Part shown: one piece after another, positions 18,077-26,889 of the stretch
Layout: every line of letters begins with the position of its first letter
Numbering within the stretch: position 1 is the first letter of the stretch
Source of the DNA: Promicromonospora sp. Populi
GTDB lineage: Bacteria > Actinomycetota > Actinomycetes > Actinomycetales > Cellulomonadaceae
Length of the DNA: 64,000 nt
Reading direction: 5' to 3'
Assembly: GCF_041081105.1 (NCBI RefSeq)
Contig: NZ_CP163528.1
Location: forward strand, 1,054,001-1,118,000
Program-made: the position numbers and the translations under genes
The notes under the pieces: generated by a model
Told to the model about the DNA's origin: nothing
Databases searched by the model: none
The model's input: the letters and a program-made list of their open reading frames with translations, nothing else

Positions 18077-19455
18077 CGGCGGCGGATCAGGAGTTCCGTG
18101 ACTACCGTCGCCAGGAGGATCAGCGCGCAGGCGGTCGCGAAGAGGGCCAGGGCGTGGAGGCCGGCGGTGTCGGGCTGCTGCCGGAAGGCCGACGCAGTGG
18201 CCGCCGTCGCGCTCAGGGCGCCGAGGTACATGAACGTGCGGAACAGGCCGGACGCCGCGCCGATCTGGTCCGGGGTCGCCTGTTCGTAGAGGGCGTTCTG
18301 GTTGGCCAGGCCGTTCAGGGCCTGCGGTATGCCGTGCAGCGCGGCGGCGACGCACAGCCAGACGACGGCCGTGCCGCCGTCGAGCAGCAGCAGTGCCGCG
18401 CAGGCGAGGACCTGGGCGATCGACCCGGCGAGCAGCTTGCCCAGGATCGCCGAGCGCCGCCCCGTCAGCACGGTGAACAGCATCGCTGTAGCGAACATCG
18501 GCAGCACCACCAACCCGGTGTGCGACGGCGAGAGCCCGCGCCCGTGCTCCAGCCACTGGGGCAGCCCGTAGACCACGCAGTACATGACCACCGCACTGAG
18601 CATCTGCCGCACATACGTGAGCAGCAGCGGGCGGTTCTGCCCCAGCACCCGGACATCCAGGAACGGGTCCTCCGTGCGCAGCTCGCGCCACGCGAACCCG
18701 GCGCCGGCCACGGCCGTGATCCCGACGAGCCAGGCGGCTTCGACCGCGGGGTCCATGAGGAACAGCATCAGCGAGACGAGCGCCACGGCGAACAGCACGA
18801 TCCCTGGGACGTCCCAGCGGCGCCGGGGGCTCCTGGCGGCGGCCGCGTCGGGCGTGTCGTCCTTCGGCAGGATCAGCCCGCCCAGCACGAGGCACGCGAT
18901 CGCGAACGGCACGTTGACGAAGAACACGGTGCGCCAGCCGCCGAGGTCCACGAGCAGCCCGCCGAGCGACGGCCCCACCACCGCTATCACCTGGTTGGCG
19001 AACGACAGCGTGGCCAGCACCCCCGCGGGCGAGGCCTGGCCGGTGCGACGCCCTTCGCGCTTGATGAGCGCCATCGCCGCCGGGTAGCCCGCGCAGGTGC
19101 CGAGCCCGATGAGCACCCGGGCGACGACCAGCCAGCCCAGCGTTGGGGCGAACGTACCGAGCAGGCCCGCCGCGCCGGTGAGCGCCGTGCCGATCAGGTA
19201 CAGCCGGCGCGGCCCGTAGGTGTCGACCAGCCGCCCGACGACCGGCTGGCCCACGGCGCACGCGAGGTACAGCGCGCTGACCAGCCACGCGGTCTCCGAC
19301 GGCGGCGCGCCGAACGCAATGCCGATCGGCACGAGCGCCACCGCCAGCAGTGACGTGTTGAGCGGGTTGAGCACCGAGCCGAGGACCATCGGCGCGATCA
19401 GGCGCCGGTCGAAGCCCTCTCCCCCGGCGGCATCGGGTTCGGTTGCTCTGGGCAC
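18073..19455 (-). CDS. MFS transporter, drug-efflux (DHA2-like) family
   Basis: A 460-residue polytopic membrane protein with 12 or more hydrophobic segments. Major facilitator motifs are visible: the loop 2-3 signature as GRLVDTYGPRRLYLIG and the helix 5 motif C-like AVVGPSLGGLLVDLGGWRTVF. This suggests a proton-driven exporter of drugs or metabolites. It begins with GTG at 19455 and is transcribed away from the small gene at 19512, with a 56-base divergent gap. No dedicated regulator is adjacent, so the substrate is open. Confidence 0.88.
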   Translation of the reverse strand: MPRATEPDAAGGEGFDRRLIAPMVLGSVLNPLNTSLLAVALVPIGIAFGAPPSETAWLVSALYLACAVGQPVVGRLVDTYGPRRLYLIGTALTGAAGLLGTFAPTLGWLVVARVLIGLGTCAGYPAAMALIKREGRRTGQASPAGVLATLSFANQVIAVVGPSLGGLLVDLGGWRTVFFVNVPFAIACLVLGGLILPKDDTPDAAAARSPRRRWDVPGIVLFAVALVSLMLFLMDPAVEAAWLVGITAVAGAGFAWRELRTEDPFLDVRVLGQNRPLLLTYVRQMLSAVVMYCVVYGLPQWLEHGRGLSPSHTGLVVLPMFATAMLFTVLTGRRSAILGKLLAGSIAQVLACAALLLLDGGTAVVWLCVAAALHGIPQALNGLANQNALYEQATPDQIGAASGLFRTFMYLGALSATAATASAFRQQPDTAGLHALALFATACALILLATVVTELLIRRR

Positions 19456-19511
19456 CTGATCACCCTACGACTGTCGGGCGTACCGCGTGGCTGGGGTGCG
19501 AGACTGCGCGC

Positions 19512-19934
19512 ATGCGTGATGACGGGTGGGCCCGGCAGCGGGCCGAGGCGGTGCGTGTGCAGGCCGAGCGCCTGGAGGCGCGCCAGGACGCCGAGCACAC
19601 CCGCGCCGAGGCGATGCTCCGCGACTTCGTGGCCGCCGCCACGGCCGCCGGGCTCGTTCCCGGGGATCTCCAGGTCCAGGGTTACGGCGGACGCGGCACA
19701 GCCCGCACCGGGCTGACGGGCTGGTACCTGCGGGTCGACCGGACGGCCGGCGTCAGCACGGACGGCGCGTTCTACGTGCTCACCGCGCCGATCGGCCTGC
19801 TAGACCGGGTGCGCGGCATCCGGCTCGAACCGCGCCGTCCCCCGCTGATCCTCGGCGCGGGCGGCAAGGACGGCGAGTCCGTCCCCCTTGCCACCGCCCT
19901 GGACCGCCTGCTCCCGGGCTGGCGCACGGAGTGA
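19512..19934 (+). CDS. hypothetical protein, 140 residues
   Basis: I do not recognise this protein. The ATG at 19512 gives a 140-residue soluble product with an amphipathic, strongly charged N-terminal helix (RQRAEAVRVQAERLEARQDA) that could form a coiled coil. A C-terminal half follows with alternating hydrophobic strands (GWYLRVDRTAGVSTDGAFYVL) ending in GGKDGESVPLATALDRLL. The frame shows normal high-GC third positions. It is convergent with the SDR gene, 12 bases away. Confidence 0.6.
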   Translation: MRDDGWARQRAEAVRVQAERLEARQDAEHTRAEAMLRDFVAAATAAGLVPGDLQVQGYGGRGTARTGLTGWYLRVDRTAGVSTDGAFYVLTAPIGLLDRVRGIRLEPRRPPLILGAGGKDGESVPLATALDRLLPGWRTE

Positions 19935-19946
19935 GCGCGGCGGCCA

Positions 19947-20750
19947 TCAGCCAGGCGAGCGGCCCAGAGCTTCCCAGCGCCGCCACGCGGCGATCCGTTC
20001 CTCGGTGATCGGCAGAACGGCGTCCGCCGCGAGGTCGCCCACCAGGATCCGCAGCGGCGGCTCGTCCGCGTCGACGACCGCGAGGACCACGCGGGCGACA
20101 TCGGCCGGCGACGACGAACCGGGTGGGTGCCAGGCGGCCGCTCGGAGCGCGTCGTACGCCGGGAGCTGTGCGGCGTGCGCCGCCGACTCTCCGCGCCACG
20201 CGGTGTCCACCGGTCCGGCCTCGACGAGCGTGACGTGGATGCCGAACCCGGCGACCTCCTGGGCGAGCGCCTCGGTGAGCCCTTCGAGCGCCCACTTGGA
20301 CGCGCTGTAGCCGCCGAGCCCGGGCCAGGCGGCGACGCCGCTGGAGCTGGACACCTGGACCACGTGCCCCGAGCCCTGCGCCCGCAGCACGGGCAGCGCC
20401 GCCTGGGTCACGTGCAGCACGCCGATGAGGTTCACCTCCAGCTGGGCGCGCAGCTGCTCCGGCGTGATCTCCTCGACGTAGCCGAACAGCCCGTACCCGG
20501 CGTTGTTCACCACGACGTCGATGCGGCCGAGCCGGTCCACGGCGGTCCGCACCGCGGCGACCGCCTGGGCCGGCTCGGTCACGTCCAGGCGCAGCGGCAC
20601 GACGGCGTCGCCGTGCTCCGCGACGAGGTCGTCGAGGGAGGCCAGGTCGCGCGCCGTCGCCGCCACACGGTCGCCGTGCTCCAGGGCTGCCGTCACGATC
20701 GCGCGGCCGAGCCCTCGGCTCGCGCCGGTCACGAACCAGACGCGGCTCAC
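19947..20750 (-). CDS. classical short-chain dehydrogenase/reductase
   Basis: A 267-residue NAD(P)-dependent oxidoreductase. It has the cofactor motif GASRGLG near the N-terminus, NNAG in the fourth strand, a catalytic Ser in QVSSSSG and the YSASK pair of catalytic Tyr and Lys. The GTG start overlaps the stop of the upstream DUF418 gene by four bases (GTGA), so the two are translated together. The substrate is unknown. Confidence 0.9.
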   Translation of the reverse strand: MSRVWFVTGASRGLGRAIVTAALEHGDRVAATARDLASLDDLVAEHGDAVVPLRLDVTEPAQAVAAVRTAVDRLGRIDVVVNNAGYGLFGYVEEITPEQLRAQLEVNLIGVLHVTQAALPVLRAQGSGHVVQVSSSSGVAAWPGLGGYSASKWALEGLTEALAQEVAGFGIHVTLVEAGPVDTAWRGESAAHAAQLPAYDALRAAAWHPPGSSSPADVARVVLAVVDADEPPLRILVGDLAADAVLPITEERIAAWRRWEALGRSPG

Positions 20751-21994
20751 CTCGCACTGCCAGGTGCTGAGCTACCGGAGGGCGAGCTGCCGGGCGCCGC
20801 ACCGCCCGGTGCCGCACTGCCCGGTGCCGCACTGCCCGGTCGCGCCGAGTACGTCACCCGCCGCGTCAGCGTCTCGAACGGGCCGCGCCGCCCGGTGCGG
20901 CGCATCCACTCGGCCAAAACCACCGACGCTGCCCACACTCCCGCCGCGAGCAGCGCGGTGCTCGCCACCGTGAGCTGGTCGGCGAGGCCGAGCAGGAATG
21001 GCGTGAAGACCACGAACCAGACTGGCGACTGCAGCAGGTAGCACGTCATCGACCGCTGACCGGTGGCGGCGATCGCCGCGACCAGGCCGTGGTTCCGCAG
21101 GCGGGTGGCGACCAGGCAGATCAGGGCCGCGTACCCGAACCCGCCCAGCACCCCGGTCACGTCGTGCAGCGGGCCGAACCACTGCAGCACGCCGTCGGCC
21201 GGGCGCTCGTACACACCGGCGACCAGCAGCGCCGCGGGCTGCGCGCCGAGCACGGCGGCCGCGATACCCACGGCCGCGACGATCCGCAGCAGCACCCGGT
21301 GCTCGGCGGGCCGCTCGAGGACCTGGCGTCGTCCGGCCCACAGGCCGATCGCGAACGGGCACATGAACCCGATGGGGCCGCCGAACGCGACGATCGCGGC
21401 CACCACCGCCCGTTCGGAGAACATGGTGGCGAGGTCGGGCGGCAGCGCCGCGGCGTCCGGCCCGGTTGTGCTGATCGACATCGAGTCCACGCCCGGCAGC
21501 GCGTTGAGCAGGAAGAACACCGCCGCCACGGCCAGCAGCCAGCCGTCGGACCGGCGCACCAGCAGGATCCCGACGAACAGCAGCACCCCGTACATCGCGA
21601 GGATGTCGCCCGCGTAGAACAGGACGGCGTCGAGCAGGCCGACGACGACGAGGATCAGCGAGCGCCGGCGCAGGATCGTGTTCACGACGCGCGGGCCGAG
21701 GTAGGCGTTGCGCCGCACGATGTGCGCCACGCCGTAGCCGAACAGCAGCCCGAACATCGGGAACGCCCGGCCGTCCACGAAGGTGGAGATCAGCCACGCC
21801 ACCGCCGAGTCGAGCCAAGACCCGTCGGCCGGGAACCCGCCGACGTACCGCTCGCCGACCAGAAAGTAGTGCGAGTTGGCCAGCGCGATGAACAGCAGCA
21901 TCACACCGCGGGCGAGGTCGGGTCCGAGCGCGCGCTCGGACAGCCCGGTGGGCGTCGCCGTCGCGGGCAGGGGTTCAGCCGTCATGGGCGTCAT
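20747..21994 (-). CDS. DUF418 family multipass membrane protein
   Basis: A 415-residue integral membrane protein of the DUF418 family, with about ten hydrophobic helices and family phrases such as GRAFPMFGLLFGYG and TGQRSMTCYLLQS. The family is often linked to acyltransferase-3-like surface modification, but its reaction is not established. The last 30 residues are a low-complexity tail (SAAPG-type repeats) encoded by 15-bp direct repeats around 20797-20843. It is followed in operon by the SDR gene and preceded by a TetR gene 56 bases upstream. Confidence 0.85.
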   Translation of the reverse strand: MTPMTAEPLPATATPTGLSERALGPDLARGVMLLFIALANSHYFLVGERYVGGFPADGSWLDSAVAWLISTFVDGRAFPMFGLLFGYGVAHIVRRNAYLGPRVVNTILRRRSLILVVVGLLDAVLFYAGDILAMYGVLLFVGILLVRRSDGWLLAVAAVFFLLNALPGVDSMSISTTGPDAAALPPDLATMFSERAVVAAIVAFGGPIGFMCPFAIGLWAGRRQVLERPAEHRVLLRIVAAVGIAAAVLGAQPAALLVAGVYERPADGVLQWFGPLHDVTGVLGGFGYAALICLVATRLRNHGLVAAIAATGQRSMTCYLLQSPVWFVVFTPFLLGLADQLTVASTALLAAGVWAASVVLAEWMRRTGRRGPFETLTRRVTYSARPGSAAPGSAAPGGAAPGSSPSGSSAPGSAR

Positions 21995-22050
21995 CGTGCC
22001 AGGCGGGACGACGCCACGCCGCCAGATGACTCACCGGCCCTCGGGTCAGC

Positions 22051-22692
22051 TCAGGTTCCCGCGCGCATCGCCGTCGCTACCTGCTCGGCGGTCATCGCCG
22101 GCGCGGACAGCGGGTGGGCGCCCTCCGCGCGCAGACCGTCGAGCTGCAGGTCGAGGAAGCGTCGCCACGCATCGGGCGCGACGTCGACGGTCGCGGAGAC
22201 GATGCGGGAGACGGACCAGACCAGGGACGCCAGGTCCTCCATCTGGAAGTCGGCACGGAGGGCGCCCGATGCCTGCGCGCGCTCGACGAGCTGGCTGGCG
22301 GAGGCGAATCCCTCGTCGCAGGCAGCGGCGAGCGCCGTCGCGTCCGGGTAGCGCAGGGTCATCGCGTCGTTCATGCCGCGGTCGGTCGCCTGCAGCTCGA
22401 AGACCTGGACCAGAAAGGTCCTGAAGCCGCGCCACGGGTCGTCGTCGGCGAGCGCGGTCTGCGCCGTGCCCGCGAGCGCCGCGATGCGCGCGGGGTACAC
22501 GGCGTCGAGCAGGGACCCGCGGTTCGGGAAGTGGTTGTAGAGGGTCCCGATGCTCACTTCGGCGCGCCGCGCGATCTCCTCCAGCGAACCCGTCACTCCG
22601 TGCTCGGCGAACACCGTCTCGGCGGCAGCCACGAGCTTCTCCCGGTTGGCGACGGCGTCGCGGCGGCGCGGTCGGCTGCTGACGCTCGGCAT
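22051..22692 (-). CDS. TetR family transcriptional regulator
   Basis: A 213-residue regulator with an N-terminal TetR helix-turn-helix (GSLEEIARRAEVSIGTLYNHF, roughly residues 35-55) and a helical ligand domain. The ATG at 22692 lies only 18 bases from the first of three TGAGG-N4-CCTCA palindromes in the divergent intergenic region. It very probably represses itself and the SDR-like gene at 22819. The inducer is unknown. Confidence 0.92.
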   Translation of the reverse strand: MPSVSSRPRRRDAVANREKLVAAAETVFAEHGVTGSLEEIARRAEVSIGTLYNHFPNRGSLLDAVYPARIAALAGTAQTALADDDPWRGFRTFLVQVFELQATDRGMNDAMTLRYPDATALAAACDEGFASASQLVERAQASGALRADFQMEDLASLVWSVSRIVSATVDVAPDAWRRFLDLQLDGLRAEGAHPLSAPAMTAEQVATAMRAGT

Positions 22693-22709
22693 GGGCCCAC
22701 TGTACTAGT

Positions 22710-22786
22710 TGAGGCCGTCCTCAGTTTTTAGTTGAGGATGGCCTCATCTTTGGGCTAGGGTTCAAGCGAACTTGAGGCATCCCTCA
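22710..22786. promoter_or_regulatory. three TetR operator palindromes TGAGG-N4-CCTCA
   Basis: Three copies of a 14-base inverted repeat occur at 22710-22723, 22733-22746 and 22773-22786, with the arms TGAGG and CCTCA perfect in each and the four-base centres different (CCGT, ATGG, CATC). The flanks are also partly conserved (TTGAGG...CCTCAgTT). They fill the gap between the divergent TetR and SDR-like genes, overlapping where both promoters must lie. Confidence 0.85.
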
Positions 22787-22818
22787 GTTTCCCGAGAATT
22801 CGACGAGGAGAACACACC

Positions 22819-23601
22819 GTGACCACAGATCACGCTGGAGAGACGAACAACGAACGTCCGGGCGCCGCGGTGGTGCTGGGGGTCGGCCCTGGCCTCGGCC
22901 TGGCGATGGCGAGCAGGTTCGGCAAGGCCGGCCACCCGGTCGCCGTCGTCTCTCGCTCCGCGGACCGGCACCCCGCGTACCTCGAACGCCTCCGCAACGA
23001 GGGCACGACGGCGATCGCCGAGGTCGCCGACGTCCTGGACCCCGAGGCGCAGACGAAGGTGCTGGCCCGGATCACCGAACAGCTCGGCCCGGTCGAGGTG
23101 CTCTACTTCGGCCCCGCCGCCATGGACCCCGGCAGCTTCCCGGTACCGATCGACCAGGTCACGGGCGAGTCCGCGTTGCGCGCCCTGACCGCCATCGTGC
23201 CGCCGGCGGTCAACGCAGTCTCGGCAACACTCCCTGGGATGCGCGAGCGGGGGCGCGGGGTGGTCCTGCTGCCCACCGGCCTCAGCGCCGTCCGCCCGAT
23301 GCCGCCGCTCGGCAACCTGGCGCTGGCCGCCGCCGCGCTGCACACCTACGCGGTGACCCTGAAGGCCGCGCTCGTCGACAGCGGTGTCTATGTCGGTTCG
23401 CTGGTGATCGGTGGCGGCGTGCGCGGCGGCGACATCTACACCGCGATGTCGGCCCACGCGGTCGACGGCCTCTCTGAGTCCGGCCTGGACGCCGAGAAGC
23501 TCGCCACGATGTCCCTCGACCCGGACGAGATCGCTGAAGCCGCCTGGCAGCTCGCGACCAAGCGCGACCGCGCGGACCTGGTCTTCTCGGCGATCGACTG
23601 A
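22819..23601 (+). CDS. SDR-like Rossmann protein lacking the catalytic YxxxK
   Basis: A 260-residue NAD(P)-binding protein. The N-terminal VVLGVGPGLGLAMASRF fits an SDR cofactor loop (GxGxGLG), and the fold continues as in SDRs. However, where a YSASK motif would lie the sequence reads NLALAAAALHTYA, with no Tyr-x3-Lys, so it may not be a classical reductase. It starts with GTG at 22819 behind CGAGGAGA. It is divergent from, and presumably controlled by, the TetR regulator through three shared operators. Confidence 0.8.
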   Translation: MTTDHAGETNNERPGAAVVLGVGPGLGLAMASRFGKAGHPVAVVSRSADRHPAYLERLRNEGTTAIAEVADVLDPEAQTKVLARITEQLGPVEVLYFGPAAMDPGSFPVPIDQVTGESALRALTAIVPPAVNAVSATLPGMRERGRGVVLLPTGLSAVRPMPPLGNLALAAAALHTYAVTLKAALVDSGVYVGSLVIGGGVRGGDIYTAMSAHAVDGLSESGLDAEKLATMSLDPDEIAEAAWQLATKRDRADLVFSAID

Positions 23602-23631
23602 CGCCGCTCAGCCAGCAGCCGAACCGGACCG

Positions 23632-24555
23632 TCAGGGGACGAGAACCACCTTGCCGCCGGAGTGGCCGTCGTCGACCAGGCCCTGCGCGCGGGCCGCCTC
23701 CGCCAGGGGCAGCACGGTCGCGACGGGGACAGACACCCCGCCCTCGCCCACGAGGTCGATCAGCCCACCGAGCTGCGCGGCCGACGGCTCCGACCGCTCG
23801 GTGAACTTGACGCCCAGGCCGTGGGCGGCCGGGTCGGTGATGGTCAGGACACGTTCGGTGCCACCGCGCAGCTCGATGCTGTCCGGGAGCACCCCGTGGC
23901 CGGTGGTGTCGAGCACGGCGTCGACGACGGGCGCCAGCGCGCGGACCCGTTCGACGAGGCCCTCGCCATAGGTCGTGGGGGTCGCCCCGTACTTGGCGAC
24001 CCGGTCCTGGTTGGCCGCCGACGCCGTGCCGATGACGATCACGCCGGACGCGGCCGCGAGCTGGGTCACCAGCCCGCCGATCCCGCCGCTGGCGCCGTGC
24101 ACCAGCAGGACCTCCCCCACCTGCGGGTCGAGGATGCGCAGCGCGCGCAGCGCCGTCTCGCCCACCACGGGCAGCGCGGCAGCCTGGGTCGCGTCCATCC
24201 CGTCCGGGACCGGCGCCCAGCGGTCGAGGACGGCGAGCTCCGCGGCGCCCCGGCGAGTCCAGCCGGTGACCCGGTCGCCGACGGCGACCTCGATGCTGTC
24301 CCCGTCGGCGTCGACCCCGTGGGCGCCGGCCCCCACCTGGTCCACGACCCCGGCGACCTCAAGCCCGGGAACTGCCGGGAGCGGCGTCGAGAAGACAGCC
24401 TCCATGGCGCCGGACCGGACCTTGCCGTCGAACGCGTTCAGGCCCACGGCCTCGACCCGCACCCGGACCTGCCCCGGCCCGGCCTGCGGCTCCGGCACCT
24501 CGCCGATGTGCAGAACCTCAGGACCGCCGAACTCGTCGAAGACAACTGCTCGCAT
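23632..24555 (-). CDS. NADP-dependent quinone oxidoreductase-like enzyme (MDR family)
   Basis: A 307-residue zinc-free medium-chain dehydrogenase/reductase. It starts MRAVVFDEFGGPEVL, contains the nucleotide-binding segment VHGASGGIGGLVTQLA and lacks the structural zinc cysteines. The ATG at 24555 is preceded by GGAGGAAG; an upstream start at 24621 would add 22 Arg-rich residues and is unlikely. It is convergent with the SDR-like gene (30 bases apart). Likely substrates are quinones or enones. Confidence 0.9.
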   Translation of the reverse strand: MRAVVFDEFGGPEVLHIGEVPEPQAGPGQVRVRVEAVGLNAFDGKVRSGAMEAVFSTPLPAVPGLEVAGVVDQVGAGAHGVDADGDSIEVAVGDRVTGWTRRGAAELAVLDRWAPVPDGMDATQAAALPVVGETALRALRILDPQVGEVLLVHGASGGIGGLVTQLAAASGVIVIGTASAANQDRVAKYGATPTTYGEGLVERVRALAPVVDAVLDTTGHGVLPDSIELRGGTERVLTITDPAAHGLGVKFTERSEPSAAQLGGLIDLVGEGGVSVPVATVLPLAEAARAQGLVDDGHSGGKVVLVP

Positions 24556-24649
24556 GATGCTTCCTCCCCCGATTCGGGACGGCGTCCGGCGCCCCGCACA
24601 AGTAACCCTCCGCGTAACCATCCAGGACCACAGAACATGCCGGGCACGC

Positions 24650-25873
24650 TCAGCGCCCCTCCGGCGCCCGCGCCTCGGCCCAGTCCTGAGACACCGGCGC
24701 CATCAGCTCCGGGTCCGAGCGCGGCTCGGGCGCCGTCAGGCCGCCTCCCCCGTCCGGCCCCGGGACCACGAGCGTGGCGATCCAGGTGGTGATCGGGATG
24801 GCGAGCACGAGCCCGATCGAGCCGACGAGGGTGCGCACCACCTCCTCGGCGATCTCGCCCGAGGTCAGGGACGTCGCCGGCGACTGGTCCACGAGCCAGA
24901 CCATCATCAGGAGCGGCAGGGATGCGCCGACGTACACGAAAGCGATCGTGTAGACGGTCGAGGCGATGTGGTCGCGCCCGATCCGCATGGCGCGCGTGAA
25001 CAGCTCGGTGCGCGACGCCGCCGGTGCGGCGCCCCGCAGCTCCCACACGGCCGAGGCCTGGGTGATCGTCACGTCGTTCAGCACACCCATGCCCGCCAGG
25101 ACCATGCCGCACAGCGCGATCCCGCGCAGGTCGGCGCCGGGTGCGCTGGACGGCAGGAACGCCGACGCCTCGGAGCTGGTCCCGGTCATGTACGCGGCGC
25201 CCGAGGCCCACGCGGCGAGGCCGGCGGTCAGCGCGAGGCCGACCAGGGTGCCGAGCAGCGCCGTCGACGTGCGCGCGGACAGCCCGTGCGCCAGGTACAG
25301 CGTGACGAACATGACCAGGGACGACGTCACGAGCGCCACGCCGATCGCGGACTCGCCCGCGAGCAGGGCCGGGATCGTGAACCCCAGGAGCACCACGAAG
25401 GCGAGCCCCAGCCCGGCCATGGCGGCCAGCCCGCGCCATCGTGCGACGAGCAGCACGACGACGGCGAACACGGCCGCCAGCAGCGCGATCGGCAGGTCGC
25501 GCTGGAAGTCCATGAACACGAGCGGGTCGACGCCGGGCTGCGCGACCTGGGAGATGTCGACGGCGGTGATGTGGTCGCCGGTGGCGAGCGGCACCGACGG
25601 TCCGGGCGACTGCATCTGCGACTGGCTGCCGTCCGCGAGCTCGACCGGGATGCTGCCGGTGGCCGGGTCCGCGGGGCCCGCCACCGTCACGTCGACGAAC
25701 GACGTGCCCTCCGCCCGCGCCTGCACCCGGCCGGGCACGTCGCCGCCGTCCGGCCACAGCAGCCACAGCCCGGCCAGCGTCAGCAGGAGCGCCGAGACCA
25801 GGGTCATGACCAGCAGAAACGTCGTGCGGGGCGCGGCAGGGCCGGCCGAGCCGTGCGAGTGGGAGGGCGGCAT
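24650..25873 (-). CDS. YibE/F family membrane protein
   Basis: A 407-residue multipass membrane protein of the YibE/F family. One N-terminal helix is followed by an extracytoplasmic domain (about 45-135), then about seven helices with the phrases GVLNDVTITQASAVWEL and AFVYVGASLPLLM. I start at the ATG at 25873 (MPPSHSHG), because the open frame continues upstream only as Arg/Ser/Pro-rich shadow sequence. The function of the family is not established. Confidence 0.85.
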   Translation of the reverse strand: MPPSHSHGSAGPAAPRTTFLLVMTLVSALLLTLAGLWLLWPDGGDVPGRVQARAEGTSFVDVTVAGPADPATGSIPVELADGSQSQMQSPGPSVPLATGDHITAVDISQVAQPGVDPLVFMDFQRDLPIALLAAVFAVVVLLVARWRGLAAMAGLGLAFVVLLGFTIPALLAGESAIGVALVTSSLVMFVTLYLAHGLSARTSTALLGTLVGLALTAGLAAWASGAAYMTGTSSEASAFLPSSAPGADLRGIALCGMVLAGMGVLNDVTITQASAVWELRGAAPAASRTELFTRAMRIGRDHIASTVYTIAFVYVGASLPLLMMVWLVDQSPATSLTSGEIAEEVVRTLVGSIGLVLAIPITTWIATLVVPGPDGGGGLTAPEPRSDPELMAPVSQDWAEARAPEGR

Positions 25874-25931
25874 GCGCACATCCTGACCCACCGGCCGGAG
25901 GCGGGCGCGGGGAGGGCGCGGTACGGGCCCG

Positions 25932-26690
25932 CTACAGGTTGAACCCGCCCGCGACCTCGATGTCCTGCGCGGTGACCCAGCGGGCGCCGTCGGACAGCAG
26001 GAAGGCGATGACCGAGCCCGCATCGTCGGGCTCACCGATCCGCCCGAGGGCCGTGCGCTGGACGAGCTGCGCCGTCATCTCGGGGAACTCCTCGAATGCC
26101 CCACCGGCGAACGGGGTGCGCGTCGGCCCCGGGGACACGGAGTTCACGCGGATGCGGCGGCCGCTGAGCTCCTTGGCGAGGTACCTGGTCAGCACGATGA
26201 CCGCGCCCTTCATCGACCCGTACGCCGAGTACCCCTCCGACAGCCCGGCCGTGCCCGCCGAGTTGCTGGCGGTGTTCACGATCGCCCCGCCGTCGTCGAG
26301 CAGCGGGAGCAGTGCCTGCGTGACCAGGTACGGGCCCTTGAAGATGACGCTGTAGAAGTGGTCGAGCTGCTCCTCGGTGGTGTCGGCGAACAGGGTGCCG
26401 CCGCCCATCCCGGCGTTGTTGACCAGCCCGGTGAACTTCTGCGCGCCCCAGGTATCGGCCAGGGCCTGTTCGACGGCGGTGCGGAACGCGGGGAACGTTG
26501 CACTGTCGCCGACGTCGAGCGGGAGGGCGACGGCGGTGCCGCCGGCCTCCTGGATGCGGGAGACGGTCTCGGCCGCGCCGTCCTTGTTGGAGTTGTAGGT
26601 GACGATGACGCCGGACCCGCCCTCCGCGGCGCGGATCGCGGCGGCCTGCCCGATGCCGGAGCTGGCTCCGACGACGATGGTGATCGACAT
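25932..26690 (-). CDS. short-chain dehydrogenase/reductase under AraC control
   Basis: A 252-residue SDR. Cofactor loop GASSGIGQ at residues 8-15, NNAG, a catalytic Ser in TASNSAG and the YGSMK active-site pair are all present, and the C-terminus AQDIEVAGGFNL is typical. It starts with ATG at 26690. It is divergent from the AraC-type regulator at 26890, and the gap carries a site shared with the second AraC locus, so it is probably that regulator's target. Confidence 0.92.
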   Translation of the reverse strand: MSITIVVGASSGIGQAAAIRAAEGGSGVIVTYNSNKDGAAETVSRIQEAGGTAVALPLDVGDSATFPAFRTAVEQALADTWGAQKFTGLVNNAGMGGGTLFADTTEEQLDHFYSVIFKGPYLVTQALLPLLDDGGAIVNTASNSAGTAGLSEGYSAYGSMKGAVIVLTRYLAKELSGRRIRVNSVSPGPTRTPFAGGAFEEFPEMTAQLVQRTALGRIGEPDDAGSVIAFLLSDGARWVTAQDIEVAGGFNL

Positions 26691-26812
26691 GGTGTACCTC
26701 GTGTCCTGATCGTGTGCTGCTTGTCGAATAGTGCTGTTGGCCGACGGCCTGAGGCAGGCGCCGCGGCGCTCTGCCCCCTCGACAAGTCAAGGCGATGCAA
26801 GGGCCCGATGGT

Positions 26813-26845
26813 GATAGCGTTCCTCGCACGTTCTTGCCTGATCCT
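26813..26845. promoter_or_regulatory. candidate AraC activator site and leftward -10
   Basis: TCGC (26824-26827), five bases, then CTTGCCTGATCCT (26833-26845). The same arrangement occurs before the other ARAC_N-type regulator at 49746-49767. Read on the minus strand, the site lies just upstream of TATC (26813-26816), a possible -10 for the SDR gene. The rest of the 199-base gap holds an 8-bp inverted repeat, CTTGTCGA (26720-26727) and TCGACAAG (26779-26786). Confidence 0.55.
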
Positions 26846-26889
26846 GCTCGGACGGCGATTCCCGGAACCTGGAAGAGGAAGGTGGTCTC

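Noticed and set aside
26720..26786. 8-bp inverted repeat CTTGTCGA/TCGACAAG as AraC operator
   Set aside because: It is absent from the paralogous AraC locus, whereas the TCGC-N5-CTTGCC site is shared, so it was noted only as a minor element.
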